Source: Lachnospiraceae oral taxon 107 str. F0167 (lineage in GTDB: Bacteria; Bacillota; Clostridia; Lachnospirales; Lachnospiraceae). From it: a DNA stretch of 64,000 nucleotides. Below are positions 25,995-35,936 of the stretch, one piece after another. Below the pieces are notes generated by a model, which saw only the letters and a program-made list of their open reading frames with translations, was not told where the DNA came from and made no database searches. The first letter of the stretch is position 1; each line of letters starts with the position of its first letter. A program made the position numbers and the translations under genes. Where the stretch lies: contig GL890593.1 in NCBI GenBank assembly GCA_000209465.1, positions 1 to 64,000 on the forward strand. The letters are read 5' to 3'.

Positions 25995-27602
25995 TCAGTC
26001 TACCTTTGGTCCGGCAGCTACTAAAGCCTTACCTGCCTCGTTTGTCTCATACTTCTTAAAGTTCTTTGCAAATCTTGAAGCAAGATCCTTTGCCTTGATT
26101 TCCCAATCTGCAACATTTGCATATGTATCTCTAGGATCAAGAATCTTTGTATCCACACCTTCAAGCTCTGTAGGAATCTCAAAATCAAAGTAAGGAAGCT
26201 TCTTTGTAGGAGCATTCTTTATAGCACCGCTAAGGATTCCGTCGATAATACCACGGGTATCCTTGATGGAGATTCTCTTACCTGTACCATTCCATCCTGT
26301 GTTTACAAGATAAGCCTTTGAACCGTTCTTTTCCATTCTCTTTACAAGTTCCTCGGCATACTTTGTAGGATGAAGCTCAAGGAATGCCTGTCCGAAGCAA
26401 GCTGAGAATGTTGGTGTAGGCTCTGTGATACCACGCTCTGTACCCGCAAGCTTAGCTGTAAATCCGCTGAGGAAATAGTACTGAGTCTGCTCAGGTGTAA
26501 GGATTGATACCGGAGGAAGCACTCCGAATGCATCTGCTGAAAGGAAGATTACATTCTCTGCTGCAGGACCGTGTGATATAGGCTTAACTATATTGTCGAT
26601 ATGGTTTATAGGATATGAAACTCTGGTGTTTTCTGTCTTGCTTCCGTCATTAAAGTCAATCTTTCCGTTTTCATCAAGAGTAACATTCTCTAAAAGAGCA
26701 TCTCTTCTGATGGCATTGTAGATATCCGGCTCTGATTCCTTATCAAGGTTTATAACCTTGGCATAGCATCCGCCCTCATAGTTAAATACACCATTGTCAT
26801 CCCAACCATGCTCATCATCACCGATAAGAAGTCTCTTAGGATCTGTTGAAAGAGTTGTCTTACCTGTTCCTGAAAGACCGAAGAAAATAGCTGTATTCTC
26901 ACCTTTTAAATCTGTATTTGCTGAACAGTGCATTGAAGCAATGCCCTTAAGCGGAAGATAGTAGTTCATCATTGAGAACATACCCTTCTTCATCTCGCCG
27001 CCATACCAGGTATTGAGGATAACCTGCTCACGACTTGTGATATTGAAAGCAACAGCTGTTTCAGAATTAAGTCCAAGCTCCTTGTAATTAGTAACCTTTG
27101 CCTTTGAAGCATTGTAAACTACGAAATCAGGTTTGAAATCCTTTAATTCCTCAGCAGTTGGCTGAATAAACATATTTGTAACAAAATGTGCCTGCCAAGC
27201 AACTTCCACGATGAAACGAACTGACATTCTTGTGTCCTTGTTTGCACCGCAAAAAGCATCCACGACATAAAGCTTCTTGTTTGAAAGCTCATTTTTTGCA
27301 AGGTCTTTTAATACTTTCCATGAATCCTCCGATAAAGGATGGTTGTCATTTGCATAATCTGCAGATGTCCACCATACAGTATCTTTAGAATTCTCATCCA
27401 TTACTATAAATTTATCTTTAGGGGAACGACCTGTATAGATACCTGTTAATACGTTAACGGCACCAAGCTCACTTACCTGTCCTTTTTCATAGCCGGTTAA
27501 TGAAGAATCTGTCTCGGCTGCAAATAATTCATCATAAGATGGATTGTGTACTATCTCTGTAGTGCCTGTGATGCCATACTGAGTTAAATCAATATTTGCC
27601 AT
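25995..27602 (-). CDS. pckA: phosphoenolpyruvate carboxykinase (ATP)
   Basis: This full-length 535-residue enzyme interconverts oxaloacetate and PEP with ATP/ADP; in anaerobes it often runs toward oxaloacetate for fermentation. Diagnostic motifs are [26 protein letters not shown], the kinase P-loop [11 protein letters not shown] (about 242-252), LIGDDEHGW with metal-binding Asp residues, and [16 protein letters not shown] precedes the ATG. It is monocistronic. The upstream 230 bp hold its promoter and the mecA terminator and nothing else I can name. Confidence 0.97.
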   Translation of the reverse strand: MANIDLTQYGITGTTEIVHNPSYDELFAAETDSSLTGYEKGQVSELGAVNVLTGIYTGRSPKDKFIVMDENSKDTVWWTSADYANDNHPLSEDSWKVLKDLAKNELSNKKLYVVDAFCGANKDTRMSVRFIVEVAWQAHFVTNMFIQPTAEELKDFKPDFVVYNASKAKVTNYKELGLNSETAVAFNITSREQVILNTWYGGEMKKGMFSMMNYYLPLKGIASMHCSANTDLKGENTAIFFGLSGTGKTTLSTDPKRLLIGDDEHGWDDNGVFNYEGGCYAKVINLDKESEPDIYNAIRRDALLENVTLDENGKIDFNDGSKTENTRVSYPINHIDNIVKPISHGPAAENVIFLSADAFGVLPPVSILTPEQTQYYFLSGFTAKLAGTERGITEPTPTFSACFGQAFLELHPTKYAEELVKRMEKNGSKAYLVNTGWNGTGKRISIKDTRGIIDGILSGAIKNAPTKKLPYFDFEIPTELEGVDTKILDPRDTYANVADWEIKAKDLASRFAKNFKKYETNEAGKALVAAGPKVD

Positions 27603-27791
27603 AATAATCCTCTTTTCTATAATTCATTTATTTTGATATTATGAACCCCCGGGTGAAAAGGCATTTTTCCCCTTGATACACAATATAAAAGTTATGTACT
27701 TATTAAAGTACAAGAACCTTATTAGAATATACATAACTATTTGGAAAAAAGCAATAATATTTTGAACTTTGTTAAAAAAATAATAAAGTAC

Positions 27792-27818
27792 AAGAGCATC
27801 GTATAAACCGATGCTCTT
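27792..27818 (-). terminator. mecA terminator
   Basis: On the minus strand AAGAGCATCG, a 7-nt loop and CGATGCTCTT (27818-27792) are followed by GTACTTTATTATTTTTTT. Confidence 0.85.
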
Positions 27819-27832
27819 AAAATTGTCAAATA

Positions 27833-28513
27833 TTATATTTTTGCCATTTGATTTATAGCATTTTCTTTTACCAAAACTTTAAAATGTTCTTTATAATAAT
27901 CCTCGCTAAAGGATGTGGCAGATAATTTATTTCCATATTCGGAAAGAATATTTGCAGCAGATGCAAAATCCTTATTATTATCATTCTTTTTAAGAACAAG
28001 TATAAAGCGTTTGTTTATTTCATCCTTGTACAAAGTATTTTCACCGGAATAAATCTGAACAGCCTTGGAGGCTTCTATAAACTCATCCAGAGTGTTAAAT
28101 GAATATGCTCTTAAATAAGGTTCTTTTTTAGAATCATCTTCCCTGTCTTCGGTATCCAAGTCAAGTGCACCCTCAAGCAGATTATTAAACTTTAAATCAA
28201 AGGCTGCAAATAAACTGTCAAATATTGAAGGAGAGAACTTGGCAAATCTTGTATCAAGTTCCTCAGGATCATCAACCTTTGTTACATATATAATAATACT
28301 TTCATTGGACAGCGGAACAGCCTCTATCATAAGTGCCGAATCATCCGCATCAAATCCTACTTCATAAGAAGCTTTATTTAACATCTCCTGAAACAGGGCT
28401 TTGGCATTCTCACTGCCATAGGATAATTCCACAACATTTAAATTTCTGTTTTCCAAATCTACACTGGATAATGTACATCTTATCTGATTGGTACTAACCC
28501 TTTCAATTCTCAA
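27833..28513 (-). CDS. mecA: adaptor protein MecA
   Basis: The protein is 226 residues from TTG 28513, which follows AAGGGGTGA; the longer frame to 28609 adds a tail absent from the family. The N-terminal domain is typical (RIERVSTNQIRCTLSSVDL, then ELSYGSENAKALFQEML). An acidic linker follows, then the C-terminal ClpC-binding half (AYSFNTLDEFIEASKAV, ...NKRFILVLKK). MecA delivers substrates such as ComK to the ClpC-ClpP protease in Firmicutes. Confidence 0.9.
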   Translation of the reverse strand: MRIERVSTNQIRCTLSSVDLENRNLNVVELSYGSENAKALFQEMLNKASYEVGFDADDSALMIEAVPLSNESIIIYVTKVDDPEELDTRFAKFSPSIFDSLFAAFDLKFNNLLEGALDLDTEDREDDSKKEPYLRAYSFNTLDEFIEASKAVQIYSGENTLYKDEINKRFILVLKKNDNNKDFASAANILSEYGNKLSATSFSEDYYKEHFKVLVKENAINQMAKI

Positions 28514-28613
28514 GGTATCACCCCTTTCTATCCTTTTGGTCTGTACAAATATATTGTACTTATATTTTCTCAGTATGTAAAGAGAGTAAGTGCCTAAAGA
28601 AGTGCACAAAAAA

Positions 28614-28684
28614 AGCAGGTGATGGGAATCGAACCCACGTATTCAGCTTGGAAGGCTGATGTTCTACCATTGAACTACACCTGC
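28614..28684 (-). tRNA. tRNA-Gly (anticodon TCC)
   Basis: Read on the minus strand, GCAGGTG and CACCTGC form a 7-bp acceptor stem. The D arm has AGTTCAATGGTAGAAC, the anticodon loop is CTTCCAA with TCC, and the T arm has GGGTTCGATTCCC. The 3' CCA is not encoded. Length is 71 nt with discriminator T. Confidence 0.97.
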
Positions 28685-28829
28685 AAAAGTTACTGTGTAA
28701 TAATACCAAACCGGAGAAGTTTTGTCAACAGAAAAATAATAAAATAAAGCTTGTTTTGTGTATATTTTTTAATACATAGCTGTTTCTCTTAAAATATTTT
28801 TGAAATATTAAAATATAATTAGATAAGTC

Positions 28830-28858
28830 TTGAAAAGCTTATAGAAAAATGTTAAAAT
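28830..28858 (+). promoter_or_regulatory. promoter of ssnA-ygfK
   Basis: TTGAAA (28830-28835) and TAAAAT (28853-28858) are 17 bp apart, about 60 bp upstream of the ssnA start. Confidence 0.65.
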
Positions 28859-28918
28859 ACAAGCTACATTATTAGGTTTTTGTAATTAAAACTGCATAAT
28901 TCAGAGAGGAGATTTACA

Positions 28919-30262
28919 ATGCTACTAATTGGTAATGGAAGGGTAGTTACTGGAAATCAGGAACAGCCATTGATTGAGGATGGGTCTGTAGTACTGGATG
29001 GCAACACAGTTTTAGAGGTTGGAAACTACCGTGATTTGAAGGAAAAATATGCGGATGCAACTTTTGTGGATGCAAAAGGCGGGCTCATAATGCCGGCATT
29101 CATAAACACACATGAGCATATCTATTCCGCAATGGCAAGAGGTTTAAGTATCAATGGTTACAACCCACATGGATTCTTAGAGATCTTAGATGGTTTGTGG
29201 TGGACCATAGACAGAAATTTAGACAATGAGCTCACATATCTGTCTGCTATGACTACCTACATTGATTGTATCAAGAACGGTGTTACTACTATTTTTGATC
29301 ATCATGCAAGTTTCGGCGAGATTGAGGGAAGCCTTTTTGCTATTGAGAAGGCTGCAAAGCAGACAGGAGTTAGAAGCTGTCTTTGCTACGAGATATCAGA
29401 TCGTGATGGCGAAGACAAGATGAAGGCTGCCGTTAAGGAAAATGTCGATTTTGCAAACTATGCAAAAAAAGATGATTCCGATATGATTGCAGGTATGATG
29501 GGAATGCATGCAAGCTTCACTATTTGTGACAAATCAATGGAATATGCTATGTCAAGAAAGCCGGAAGATATCGGATGTCATATCCACGTAGCTGAAGGTA
29601 TTGAAGATTTACATTCATGCTTGAAAGTACACAACCAGAGAATTGTTGACAGATTATATGACTGGAAGGTTCTTGGCGATAAGTCATTGCTTGCACACTG
29701 TATTTATATTAACCCACACGAGATGGATCTCATCAGAGATACAAATACTTGTGTAGTACATAACCCTGAGTCAAACATGGGTAATGCATGCGGATGCCCT
29801 CCAACAATGGAGCTCGTTCACAGAGGAATCGTATGCGGACTCGGAAGTGACGGTTATACACATGACGTTTTGGAGTCATGGAAGGTTGCAAATGTGCTTC
29901 ATAAGCACCATTTATGTGATCCTAATGCAGCTTGGGGCGAAGTTCCTAAGATGCTTTTTGAGTACAATGCAAATATTGCAAACAGATACTTCAAGAAGCC
30001 GCTTGGAGTATTAAAGCCGGGAGCTGCAGCAGATGTTATAATAGTTGATTATACACCTAATACACCTATGACAGCTTCAAATATAAACAGCCATTTATTA
30101 TTTGGAGTATGTGGAAAAGATGTAAGAACTACAATTGCAAACGGAAATATCTTGATGAAAGATAGAGAGCTTCTTCACATTGATGAAAAAGAAGTGCTTG
30201 CTAAGGTAAGAGAAGGCGCTATGAGACTTGCGAATAAGATCAATGGAAGGGGAAATGCATAA
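28919..30262 (+). CDS. ssnA: putative aminohydrolase SsnA
   Basis: The 447-residue amidohydrolase-superfamily protein has the metal motif NTHEHIYSAMARGL (His 65 and His 67), CHIHVAEG, LLAHCIYI and GLGSDGYTHDV. It matches SsnA, which is regularly encoded with YgfK and hydantoinase in selenium-dependent molybdenum hydroxylase loci and is thought to deaminate or hydrolyse purine-like compounds. The substrate is unproven. GAGAGGAG lies before the ATG. Its stop overlaps the ygfK start. Confidence 0.92.
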   Translation: MLLIGNGRVVTGNQEQPLIEDGSVVLDGNTVLEVGNYRDLKEKYADATFVDAKGGLIMPAFINTHEHIYSAMARGLSINGYNPHGFLEILDGLWWTIDRNLDNELTYLSAMTTYIDCIKNGVTTIFDHHASFGEIEGSLFAIEKAAKQTGVRSCLCYEISDRDGEDKMKAAVKENVDFANYAKKDDSDMIAGMMGMHASFTICDKSMEYAMSRKPEDIGCHIHVAEGIEDLHSCLKVHNQRIVDRLYDWKVLGDKSLLAHCIYINPHEMDLIRDTNTCVVHNPESNMGNACGCPPTMELVHRGIVCGLGSDGYTHDVLESWKVANVLHKHHLCDPNAAWGEVPKMLFEYNANIANRYFKKPLGVLKPGAAADVIIVDYTPNTPMTASNINSHLLFGVCGKDVRTTIANGNILMKDRELLHIDEKEVLAKVREGAMRLANKINGRGNA

Positions 30263-33246
30263 TGGGCGATATAATGACACCGATTCCTTTTGATAGGATC
30301 ATGGGAAGACTCCTTGAGGAGATGGAAAAAGAAGGCTCTTGTTATGGAGTAAAGAAAGCTTATAAGGCTGATAAGAATAAGTTTTATACAATTTTCGGAA
30401 GGAAATTGGAGACACAGATAGGTCCTGCAGCAGGTCCTCATACACAGCTTGCACAGAACATCATTGCAGGATATTATGCAGGTGCAAGATTCTTCGAGCT
30501 TAAGACAGTTCAGAAGATGGATGGTAGAGAGCTTGCGGCATGCGTTGCAAAGCCATGTATCACAGCCGAGGATGAGTGCTACAACTGTGAGTGGTCAACA
30601 GAGCTTACAGTTCAGGAGGCTTTTGATGAGTATATCAAGGGATGGTTTGCACTGAAGGTTATCTCAAAGGAATGGGATCTTGGAGGAAGCGACGGCTTCC
30701 AGTTCAATATCTCTGTAGGTTATGACCTTGCAGGTATCAAACTTCCTAAGGTGGACAATTTCATCAATGGAATGATGGATGCATCAGAAACACCTATATA
30801 TAAAGAGTGTAAGGAATATCTTGAGAAGAATTTAAGCAAATTCAAGAAGTTTACAAAGGCTGATCTTGATGCTATTACTCCTGATATTGTAAATTCTGTA
30901 ACAGTATCCACATTGCACGGATGTCCTCCACAGGAGATCGAGGCTATTGCATCATATCTTATCACAGATAAGAATTTGAATACATTTGTAAAATGTAACC
31001 CTACTCTTCTTGGATATGAAGTTGCAAGAGAGATGCTTGACAGCATGGGATATGATTACATTGCATTTACAGATCTTCACTTTAAAGAGGATTTACAGTA
31101 TTCAGATGCGGTTCCTATGTTAGAAAGACTTATGGCACTTGCTTCTTCAAAGGGCTTGGAGTTCGGTGTTAAGATCACCAACACATTCCCTGTTGATGTT
31201 AAGAATAATGAGCTTCCATCACAGGAAATGTATATGTCAGGAAAGTCATTGTACCCGTTATCACTCTTAGTTGCCAGAAATCTTTCAAGAAGCTTTAACG
31301 GCAAGTTAAGAATTGCATACTCAGGCGGTTGTGATTACTTTAATATAGATAAGGTTGTAGGCATTGGAATCTGGCCTGTAACAGTGGCAACCACAATCTT
31401 AAAACCGGGCGGATATCAGAGATTTGATCAGATGGCTAAGAAACTTGAAAAGCCTGAAATTAAGCCTTGGTCAGGAATAAATGTAGAAGGCCTTGAGAAG
31501 CTTGTAGAAGATGTCAGAACTGATAAGCACCATGTTAAGCCTGTAAAGCCGCTTCCAAACAGAAAATGTGATAAGAAGGTACCATACCTTGATTGCTATA
31601 TGGCACCATGTGTAAACAGATGCCCTATCAATCAGGATATTACAGCTTACGGAATACTTGTTAATGAAGGAAGATATGAGGATGCACTCAATGTAATCCT
31701 TGAAAAGAATCCGCTTCCGTTTATGACAGGTCATATCTGTACACATACTTGTCAAAGTGCCTGTACAAGGAATCACTATGAGACAGATGTACAGATTAGA
31801 AGAAACAAGCTTATTGCCGCACAGAACGCATTTGAAAATGTTGTACCTACACTAAAGAGTGCCGATAAGAAGAACTTAAAGGTCGCTGTAGTAGGTGGAG
31901 GTCCTGCAGGTATCGCAGCCGCATTCTTCCTTGCAAGAGAAGGTGTGGATGTTACTGTATTTGATGAGAGAGATACCATGGGTGGTGTTGTTGCAAACAT
32001 TATCCCGGGATTTAGAATTCCTGCTGATGATATACAAAGAGACGTAGAGCTTGCCAAGGCTTACGGAGCAAAGTTTGTTACAAACAAGAGAATTGACGAT
32101 ATAAAAGCACTTATGGCTGAGGGCTATGACAAGGTTATTCTCGCAATAGGTGCGCATAAGGAACTTCCGCTTGAGCTTGAAGAAGGAAAGGCAATCAATG
32201 CACTTCACTTCTTGGAGGATTTTAAGAAGACAAACGGTAAGATGGATCTTGGCGAGAATGTTATCGTTGTAGGTGGCGGTAATACCGCTATGGACGTAGC
32301 AAGAGCGGCTAAGAGAGTTCCGGGTGTTAAGAATGTATACCTTGCATACAGAAGAAATGCAAGATATATGCCTGCTGATGAAGAAGAGCTTAATGAGGCG
32401 GTTGAGGACGGTGTAGAGTTTGTTACACTTGTATCTCCAAAATCATTCAAGAACGGAAAACTTATATGTGCAAAGAATGTACTAGGTGATCCGGATGAGA
32501 GCGGTAGAAGAGGTGTTAAGGAAACAGATGAGCTTGTTGAATTGCCATGTGATACACTTATCGCATCAATCGGTGAGAGTGTAAGAGGTGATTTCTACAC
32601 AAGCAACGGTATCGAGATTGACAAGAAGAATCTTCCTATACTTAATCCTGTTACTTTCGAGACAAATGTTAAGGGAGTATATGCGGCAGGTGACGGTGCA
32701 AAGGGTGCATCTGTTATTGTAAAGGCTATTGCTGACAGTAAGAAAGCTTGTGAGGCTATTGTAAATCACGCAATAGGTGAACTTAAGATTTCTGATACTA
32801 CTGATGAGAAGGTATACTCATACAGAGGAATCCTTGAAGAGGTAGAGGAGAAGAAGGCGGACAACAGATGTTTAGCTTGTGACTATATTTGTGAGAATTG
32901 TACAGAGGTTTGTCCAAACAGAGCTAATGTATATGTTAATGTAAAGGGTAGCCATCAGATAGTTCATGTGGATTATATGTGCAATGAGTGCGGTAACTGT
33001 GAGACATTCTGTCCATACGCTTCTGCACCATATAAGGATAAGCTTACATTATTTGCAAATGAAGCTGATATGCTTGATTCAGAGAATGACGGTTTTGTAA
33101 TCATTAAGGGAAGCAAGGATGTTAAGGTTAGAATTGACGGTCAGGAACTTGTATATAGAATCGGTGAAGCAAATGATAAGTTGAATTACAGATATGCTGA
33201 AATTATAGATACAATCTATAATGAGTATGAGTATTTGCTTCTGTAA
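30262..33246 (+). CDS. ygfK: YgfK-type putative selenate reductase / FAD-NAD(P) iron-sulfur oxidoreductase subunit
   Basis: This 994-residue protein begins MGDIMTPIPFDRIMGRLLEE like E. coli YgfK. It has a dihydroorotate-dehydrogenase-like TIM barrel (IGPAAGPHTQLAQN; STLHGCPPQEIE), a glutamate-synthase-like N-terminal iron-sulfur domain (CVNRCPINQDI; HICTHTCQSACTRNH), an FAD site VVGGGPAGIAAAFFLA, an NAD(P) site VVGGGNTAMDVARAA, and two C-terminal ferredoxin-like cysteine clusters (CLACDYICENC; CNECGNCETFCPY). It probably passes electrons between NAD(P)H and a molybdenum enzyme. Selenate reduction is an annotation tradition, not shown here. Confidence 0.93.
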   Translation: MGDIMTPIPFDRIMGRLLEEMEKEGSCYGVKKAYKADKNKFYTIFGRKLETQIGPAAGPHTQLAQNIIAGYYAGARFFELKTVQKMDGRELAACVAKPCITAEDECYNCEWSTELTVQEAFDEYIKGWFALKVISKEWDLGGSDGFQFNISVGYDLAGIKLPKVDNFINGMMDASETPIYKECKEYLEKNLSKFKKFTKADLDAITPDIVNSVTVSTLHGCPPQEIEAIASYLITDKNLNTFVKCNPTLLGYEVAREMLDSMGYDYIAFTDLHFKEDLQYSDAVPMLERLMALASSKGLEFGVKITNTFPVDVKNNELPSQEMYMSGKSLYPLSLLVARNLSRSFNGKLRIAYSGGCDYFNIDKVVGIGIWPVTVATTILKPGGYQRFDQMAKKLEKPEIKPWSGINVEGLEKLVEDVRTDKHHVKPVKPLPNRKCDKKVPYLDCYMAPCVNRCPINQDITAYGILVNEGRYEDALNVILEKNPLPFMTGHICTHTCQSACTRNHYETDVQIRRNKLIAAQNAFENVVPTLKSADKKNLKVAVVGGGPAGIAAAFFLAREGVDVTVFDERDTMGGVVANIIPGFRIPADDIQRDVELAKAYGAKFVTNKRIDDIKALMAEGYDKVILAIGAHKELPLELEEGKAINALHFLEDFKKTNGKMDLGENVIVVGGGNTAMDVARAAKRVPGVKNVYLAYRRNARYMPADEEELNEAVEDGVEFVTLVSPKSFKNGKLICAKNVLGDPDESGRRGVKETDELVELPCDTLIASIGESVRGDFYTSNGIEIDKKNLPILNPVTFETNVKGVYAAGDGAKGASVIVKAIADSKKACEAIVNHAIGELKISDTTDEKVYSYRGILEEVEEKKADNRCLACDYICENCTEVCPNRANVYVNVKGSHQIVHVDYMCNECGNCETFCPYASAPYKDKLTLFANEADMLDSENDGFVIIKGSKDVKVRIDGQELVYRIGEANDKLNYRYAEIIDTIYNEYEYLLL

Positions 33247-33284
33247 TATCTATAATATATTTGGTTTTAATATGATATAGTGAG

Positions 33285-33314
33285 ATATGCCACCCGAAAA
33301 AGTGGCATATTTTG
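33285..33314 (+). terminator. hairpin between ygfK and hydA
   Basis: ATATGCCAC (33285-33293) pairs with GTGGCATAT (33302-33310). Only four T's follow, so it may be a partial terminator with read-through into hydA. Confidence 0.55.
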
Positions 33315-33331
33315 CTATGTAAGGAGAAAAT

Positions 33332-34723
33332 ATGAAGAGGGTTTTTATAAAGGGCGGAACAATAGTAAATTCCAAAGAATGCTATGTCGGAGATATACTT
33401 ATAGAAGATGAAAAAATAAGTAAAATTCTTAAATCCGGTGAAACAGTAAAGCTTGATGCCGATACAAAGATAATAGATGCAGGAGGAAAGCTTGTTTTTC
33501 CGGGATTTATAGATGCACATACACATTTTGATTTGCATGTGGCAGGTACTGTGACCTGTGATAATTTTTATTCCGGAACGAGAGCGGCTATAAGCGGCGG
33601 AACTACCGTTATTATAGATTTCGGTACACAGTATAAGGGTGAAACCCTTAATGAAGGAATGGATAATTGGCTTGCAAAGGCTAAAGACGGTGTATTCTGT
33701 GACTATGGTATACATATGTCCATCAGTGATTGGAATGAAGAGGCAAAAAAGGAATGTCAGGATATGATGGACAGGGGTGTGACCACTTTTAAAATCTATC
33801 TTACATACGATATTCTCTTAAAGGATAATGAGGCTTTTGAGGTAATACAAAGACTTAAGGAAGTTGGTGCTATTACCGGAGTACATTGTGAGAATGCCGG
33901 ACTTATCTTTGCAATGCAACAGGAATATGTAGAAGCGGGATTAAAGAATAAAGTTTCCTCTCATTATAAAACCAGACCGGCTGCAGCCGAGGCTGAGGCT
34001 ATTGACAGAATACTTCATCTTGCAGAGGTGGCAGGCAGTGATATAATTGATGTGCATTTGACCTGTAAGGAAGGTTTGGATGAGATAAGAGCTGCCAGAA
34101 AGCGTGGGCAGAAGGTATATGCCGAGACCTGTCCGCAATACCTTACAATGACCAATGCTCTGTATGAGCTTCCGGGATTTGAGGGAGCAAAGTATGTTAT
34201 AGCGCCTCCGCTCAGAGAGCAGTCAGATATTGATGAGCTTTGGAAGGCGATTGCAGACGGAGAAATCCAGACTGTAGCAACGGATCATTGTTCTTTCACA
34301 TCTGAGCAAAAGAAACTTGGAACGGAAGATTTCAGAAAGATTCCCGGAGGTATGCCGGGAGTTGAAACAAGGGGTATTGTGATGTACTCCGAGGGTGTTG
34401 CAGCCGGTAGAATCAGTGCAGAGAAGATGTGTGAGGTACTTTGTGAAAATCCGGCAAAACTCTACGGGCTCTATGACAGAAAGGGCTTTATAGAGGAAGG
34501 CTTTGATGCGGATATCGTTATACTGGATCCGAAGGCGCATACTAAGATTACAGCAGCTACTCAGGTTTCAAAATGTGACTATGCTCCGCTTGAGGGCAGA
34601 GTTCTTAGCGGACATATCGAGAAGGTGTTCTTAAGAGGAAGCGAGATAGTGGACAACGGTAAGATCAAAGATATTCCTGAGGGTAAGTTCTTAGAGAGAA
34701 AGCCATATCAGAAGTTTTTATAG
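33332..34723 (+). CDS. hydA: dihydropyrimidinase / D-hydantoinase
   Basis: The 463-residue amidohydrolase has the cyclic-amidase signatures: GFIDAHTHFDL (His 63, His 65), TTFKIYLTYD with the Lys about 154 that becomes carboxylated, GVHCENAGLI, DVHLTCKEGL and VATDHCSF. It hydrolyses dihydropyrimidines or hydantoins. It is placed after ssnA and ygfK, an association repeatedly seen with selenium-dependent molybdenum hydroxylases in purine/pyrimidine-fermenting anaerobes. TAAGGAG precedes the ATG. Confidence 0.93.
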   Translation: MKRVFIKGGTIVNSKECYVGDILIEDEKISKILKSGETVKLDADTKIIDAGGKLVFPGFIDAHTHFDLHVAGTVTCDNFYSGTRAAISGGTTVIIDFGTQYKGETLNEGMDNWLAKAKDGVFCDYGIHMSISDWNEEAKKECQDMMDRGVTTFKIYLTYDILLKDNEAFEVIQRLKEVGAITGVHCENAGLIFAMQQEYVEAGLKNKVSSHYKTRPAAAEAEAIDRILHLAEVAGSDIIDVHLTCKEGLDEIRAARKRGQKVYAETCPQYLTMTNALYELPGFEGAKYVIAPPLREQSDIDELWKAIADGEIQTVATDHCSFTSEQKKLGTEDFRKIPGGMPGVETRGIVMYSEGVAAGRISAEKMCEVLCENPAKLYGLYDRKGFIEEGFDADIVILDPKAHTKITAATQVSKCDYAPLEGRVLSGHIEKVFLRGSEIVDNGKIKDIPEGKFLERKPYQKFL

Positions 34724-34739
34724 TGAATATATTTTATAT

Positions 34740-34784
34740 ACGCCATGATTTATTTAAATACAAAATAAATCATGGCGTTTTTAT
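34740..34784 (+). terminator. hydA terminator
   Basis: A 16-bp stem starting ACGCCATGATTTATTT (34740-34755) pairs with AAATAAATCATGGCGT (34763-34778) and is followed by TTTT. Confidence 0.88.
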
Positions 34785-34825
34785 CGACTTTATAGTATAA
34801 TGTTTTGGTATAAGTGTAAAAGTAG

Positions 34826-34873
34826 ATGTAATAGCGGATGGAATGCTCGGTATTAAATTTCTGATTATTACAT
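34826..34873 (+). promoter_or_regulatory. 5'-leader hairpin of the molybdenum operon
   Basis: ATGTAATA (34826-34833) and TATTACAT (34866-34873) pair perfectly around a 32-nt loop, ending 4 nt before the ribosome site AAGGGG. The position suits control of translation or a bound regulator. I do not see the conserved elements of the Moco riboswitch. Confidence 0.5.
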
Positions 34874-34885
34874 AGAAGGGGAAAT

Positions 34886-35917
34886 ATGCGACTGATTGAT
34901 ACAAAAGATGCCGTAGGGCATATGCTCTGTCATGATATAACTCAGATAATAAAGGGTGAGAAAAAAGGTCCTGTATTCAGAAAGGGACATATCATAAGGG
35001 AAGAAGATGTGGAAGTTCTTCTCTCAGTGGGTAAGGATCATATATATATCTGGGAAGTAAATGAAAATATGCTGCATGAAAATGATGCGGCACTGATGCT
35101 TTATGATATGTGCAAGAATGAACATCTTACAAGAGATCCTGATATAAAAGAAGGTAAGGTGGAGTTGATTGCAGAATGTGACGGACTTTTAAAAATAGAT
35201 AAGGAAAGGATCAATAAGCTCAACTCAATTGGTGAGATGATGATTGCCACCATACATGATAATTTTCCTGTTAAAGCCGGTCAACATCTGGCAGGTATGA
35301 GAGTTATACCTCTTATAATAGAAAAAGAAAAAATGGAAAAGGCTAAGGAAGTTGTAGGCAGTGAGCCGCTCTTTAATCTTTTACCGTACAGACAAAAGAA
35401 AGTCGGAATAGTTACTACAGGTAATGAGGTGTATTATGGTAGAATAAAGGACACATTTACACCTGTGGTTATAAACAAGATGAAGCAATACGGTGCAGAA
35501 ATTATAGCACATGAGATAAGCAGTGATGATGTGGAGATGGAAATTGAGTGCATCAAAAAGGTCATGGCGGCAGGAGCAGATATAGTACTTTGTACAGGCG
35601 GAATGAGCGTGGATCCTGATGATAAGACACCTTATGCTATAGGGCAGAATGCAAGCAGAGTTATTACTTATGGTGCACCGGTGCTTCCCGGTGCAATGTT
35701 TATGCTTGCCTATGGCGGTGAGAATGAAAATATTACCTTTATGGGACTTCCGGGCTGTGTAATGTATGAAAAGAAAACAATATTTGATATTGTATTGCCA
35801 AGAATTATGGCAGGAGAAAAGGTGGAAAAATCCGATATAGATTGTTTGGGAGTAGGCGGATATTGCATGCATTGCCCTGTATGTATATTCCCGAATTGTT
35901 CATTTGGTGTGTCATAA
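34886..35917 (+). CDS. molybdopterin-binding protein, MoeA-like
   Basis: The 343-residue protein has a MoCF-biosynthesis (MogA/MoeA) domain: KKVGIVTTGNEVYYGRIKD, VLCTGGMSVDPDDKTPYAI and FMGLPGCVMYEKKT. Its N-terminal half (MRLIDTKDAVGHMLCHDITQ) is like the MoeA-related proteins of selenium-dependent hydroxylase loci and shorter than true MoeA. The C-terminus ends GGYCMHCPVCIFPNCSFG, a Cys-rich tail that may bind metal. It is first in the operon that runs to moaC and probably inserts or modifies molybdenum in the pterin. Confidence 0.88.
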   Translation: MRLIDTKDAVGHMLCHDITQIIKGEKKGPVFRKGHIIREEDVEVLLSVGKDHIYIWEVNENMLHENDAALMLYDMCKNEHLTRDPDIKEGKVELIAECDGLLKIDKERINKLNSIGEMMIATIHDNFPVKAGQHLAGMRVIPLIIEKEKMEKAKEVVGSEPLFNLLPYRQKKVGIVTTGNEVYYGRIKDTFTPVVINKMKQYGAEIIAHEISSDDVEMEIECIKKVMAAGADIVLCTGGMSVDPDDKTPYAIGQNASRVITYGAPVLPGAMFMLAYGGENENITFMGLPGCVMYEKKTIFDIVLPRIMAGEKVEKSDIDCLGVGGYCMHCPVCIFPNCSFGVS

Positions 35918-35936
35918 ATTATAAAGGAGCGAGAAT

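Noticed and set aside
31876-32208. Long minus-strand frames opposite ygfK (several between 30.7 and 32.8 kb)
   Set aside because: ygfK is unmistakable on + with all cofactor motifs; the reverse frames lack starts and resemble nothing.
33285-33314. A full terminator separating ygfK from hydA
   Set aside because: The stem is good but the T-tract is short; read-through is likely, so it is listed at low confidence only.
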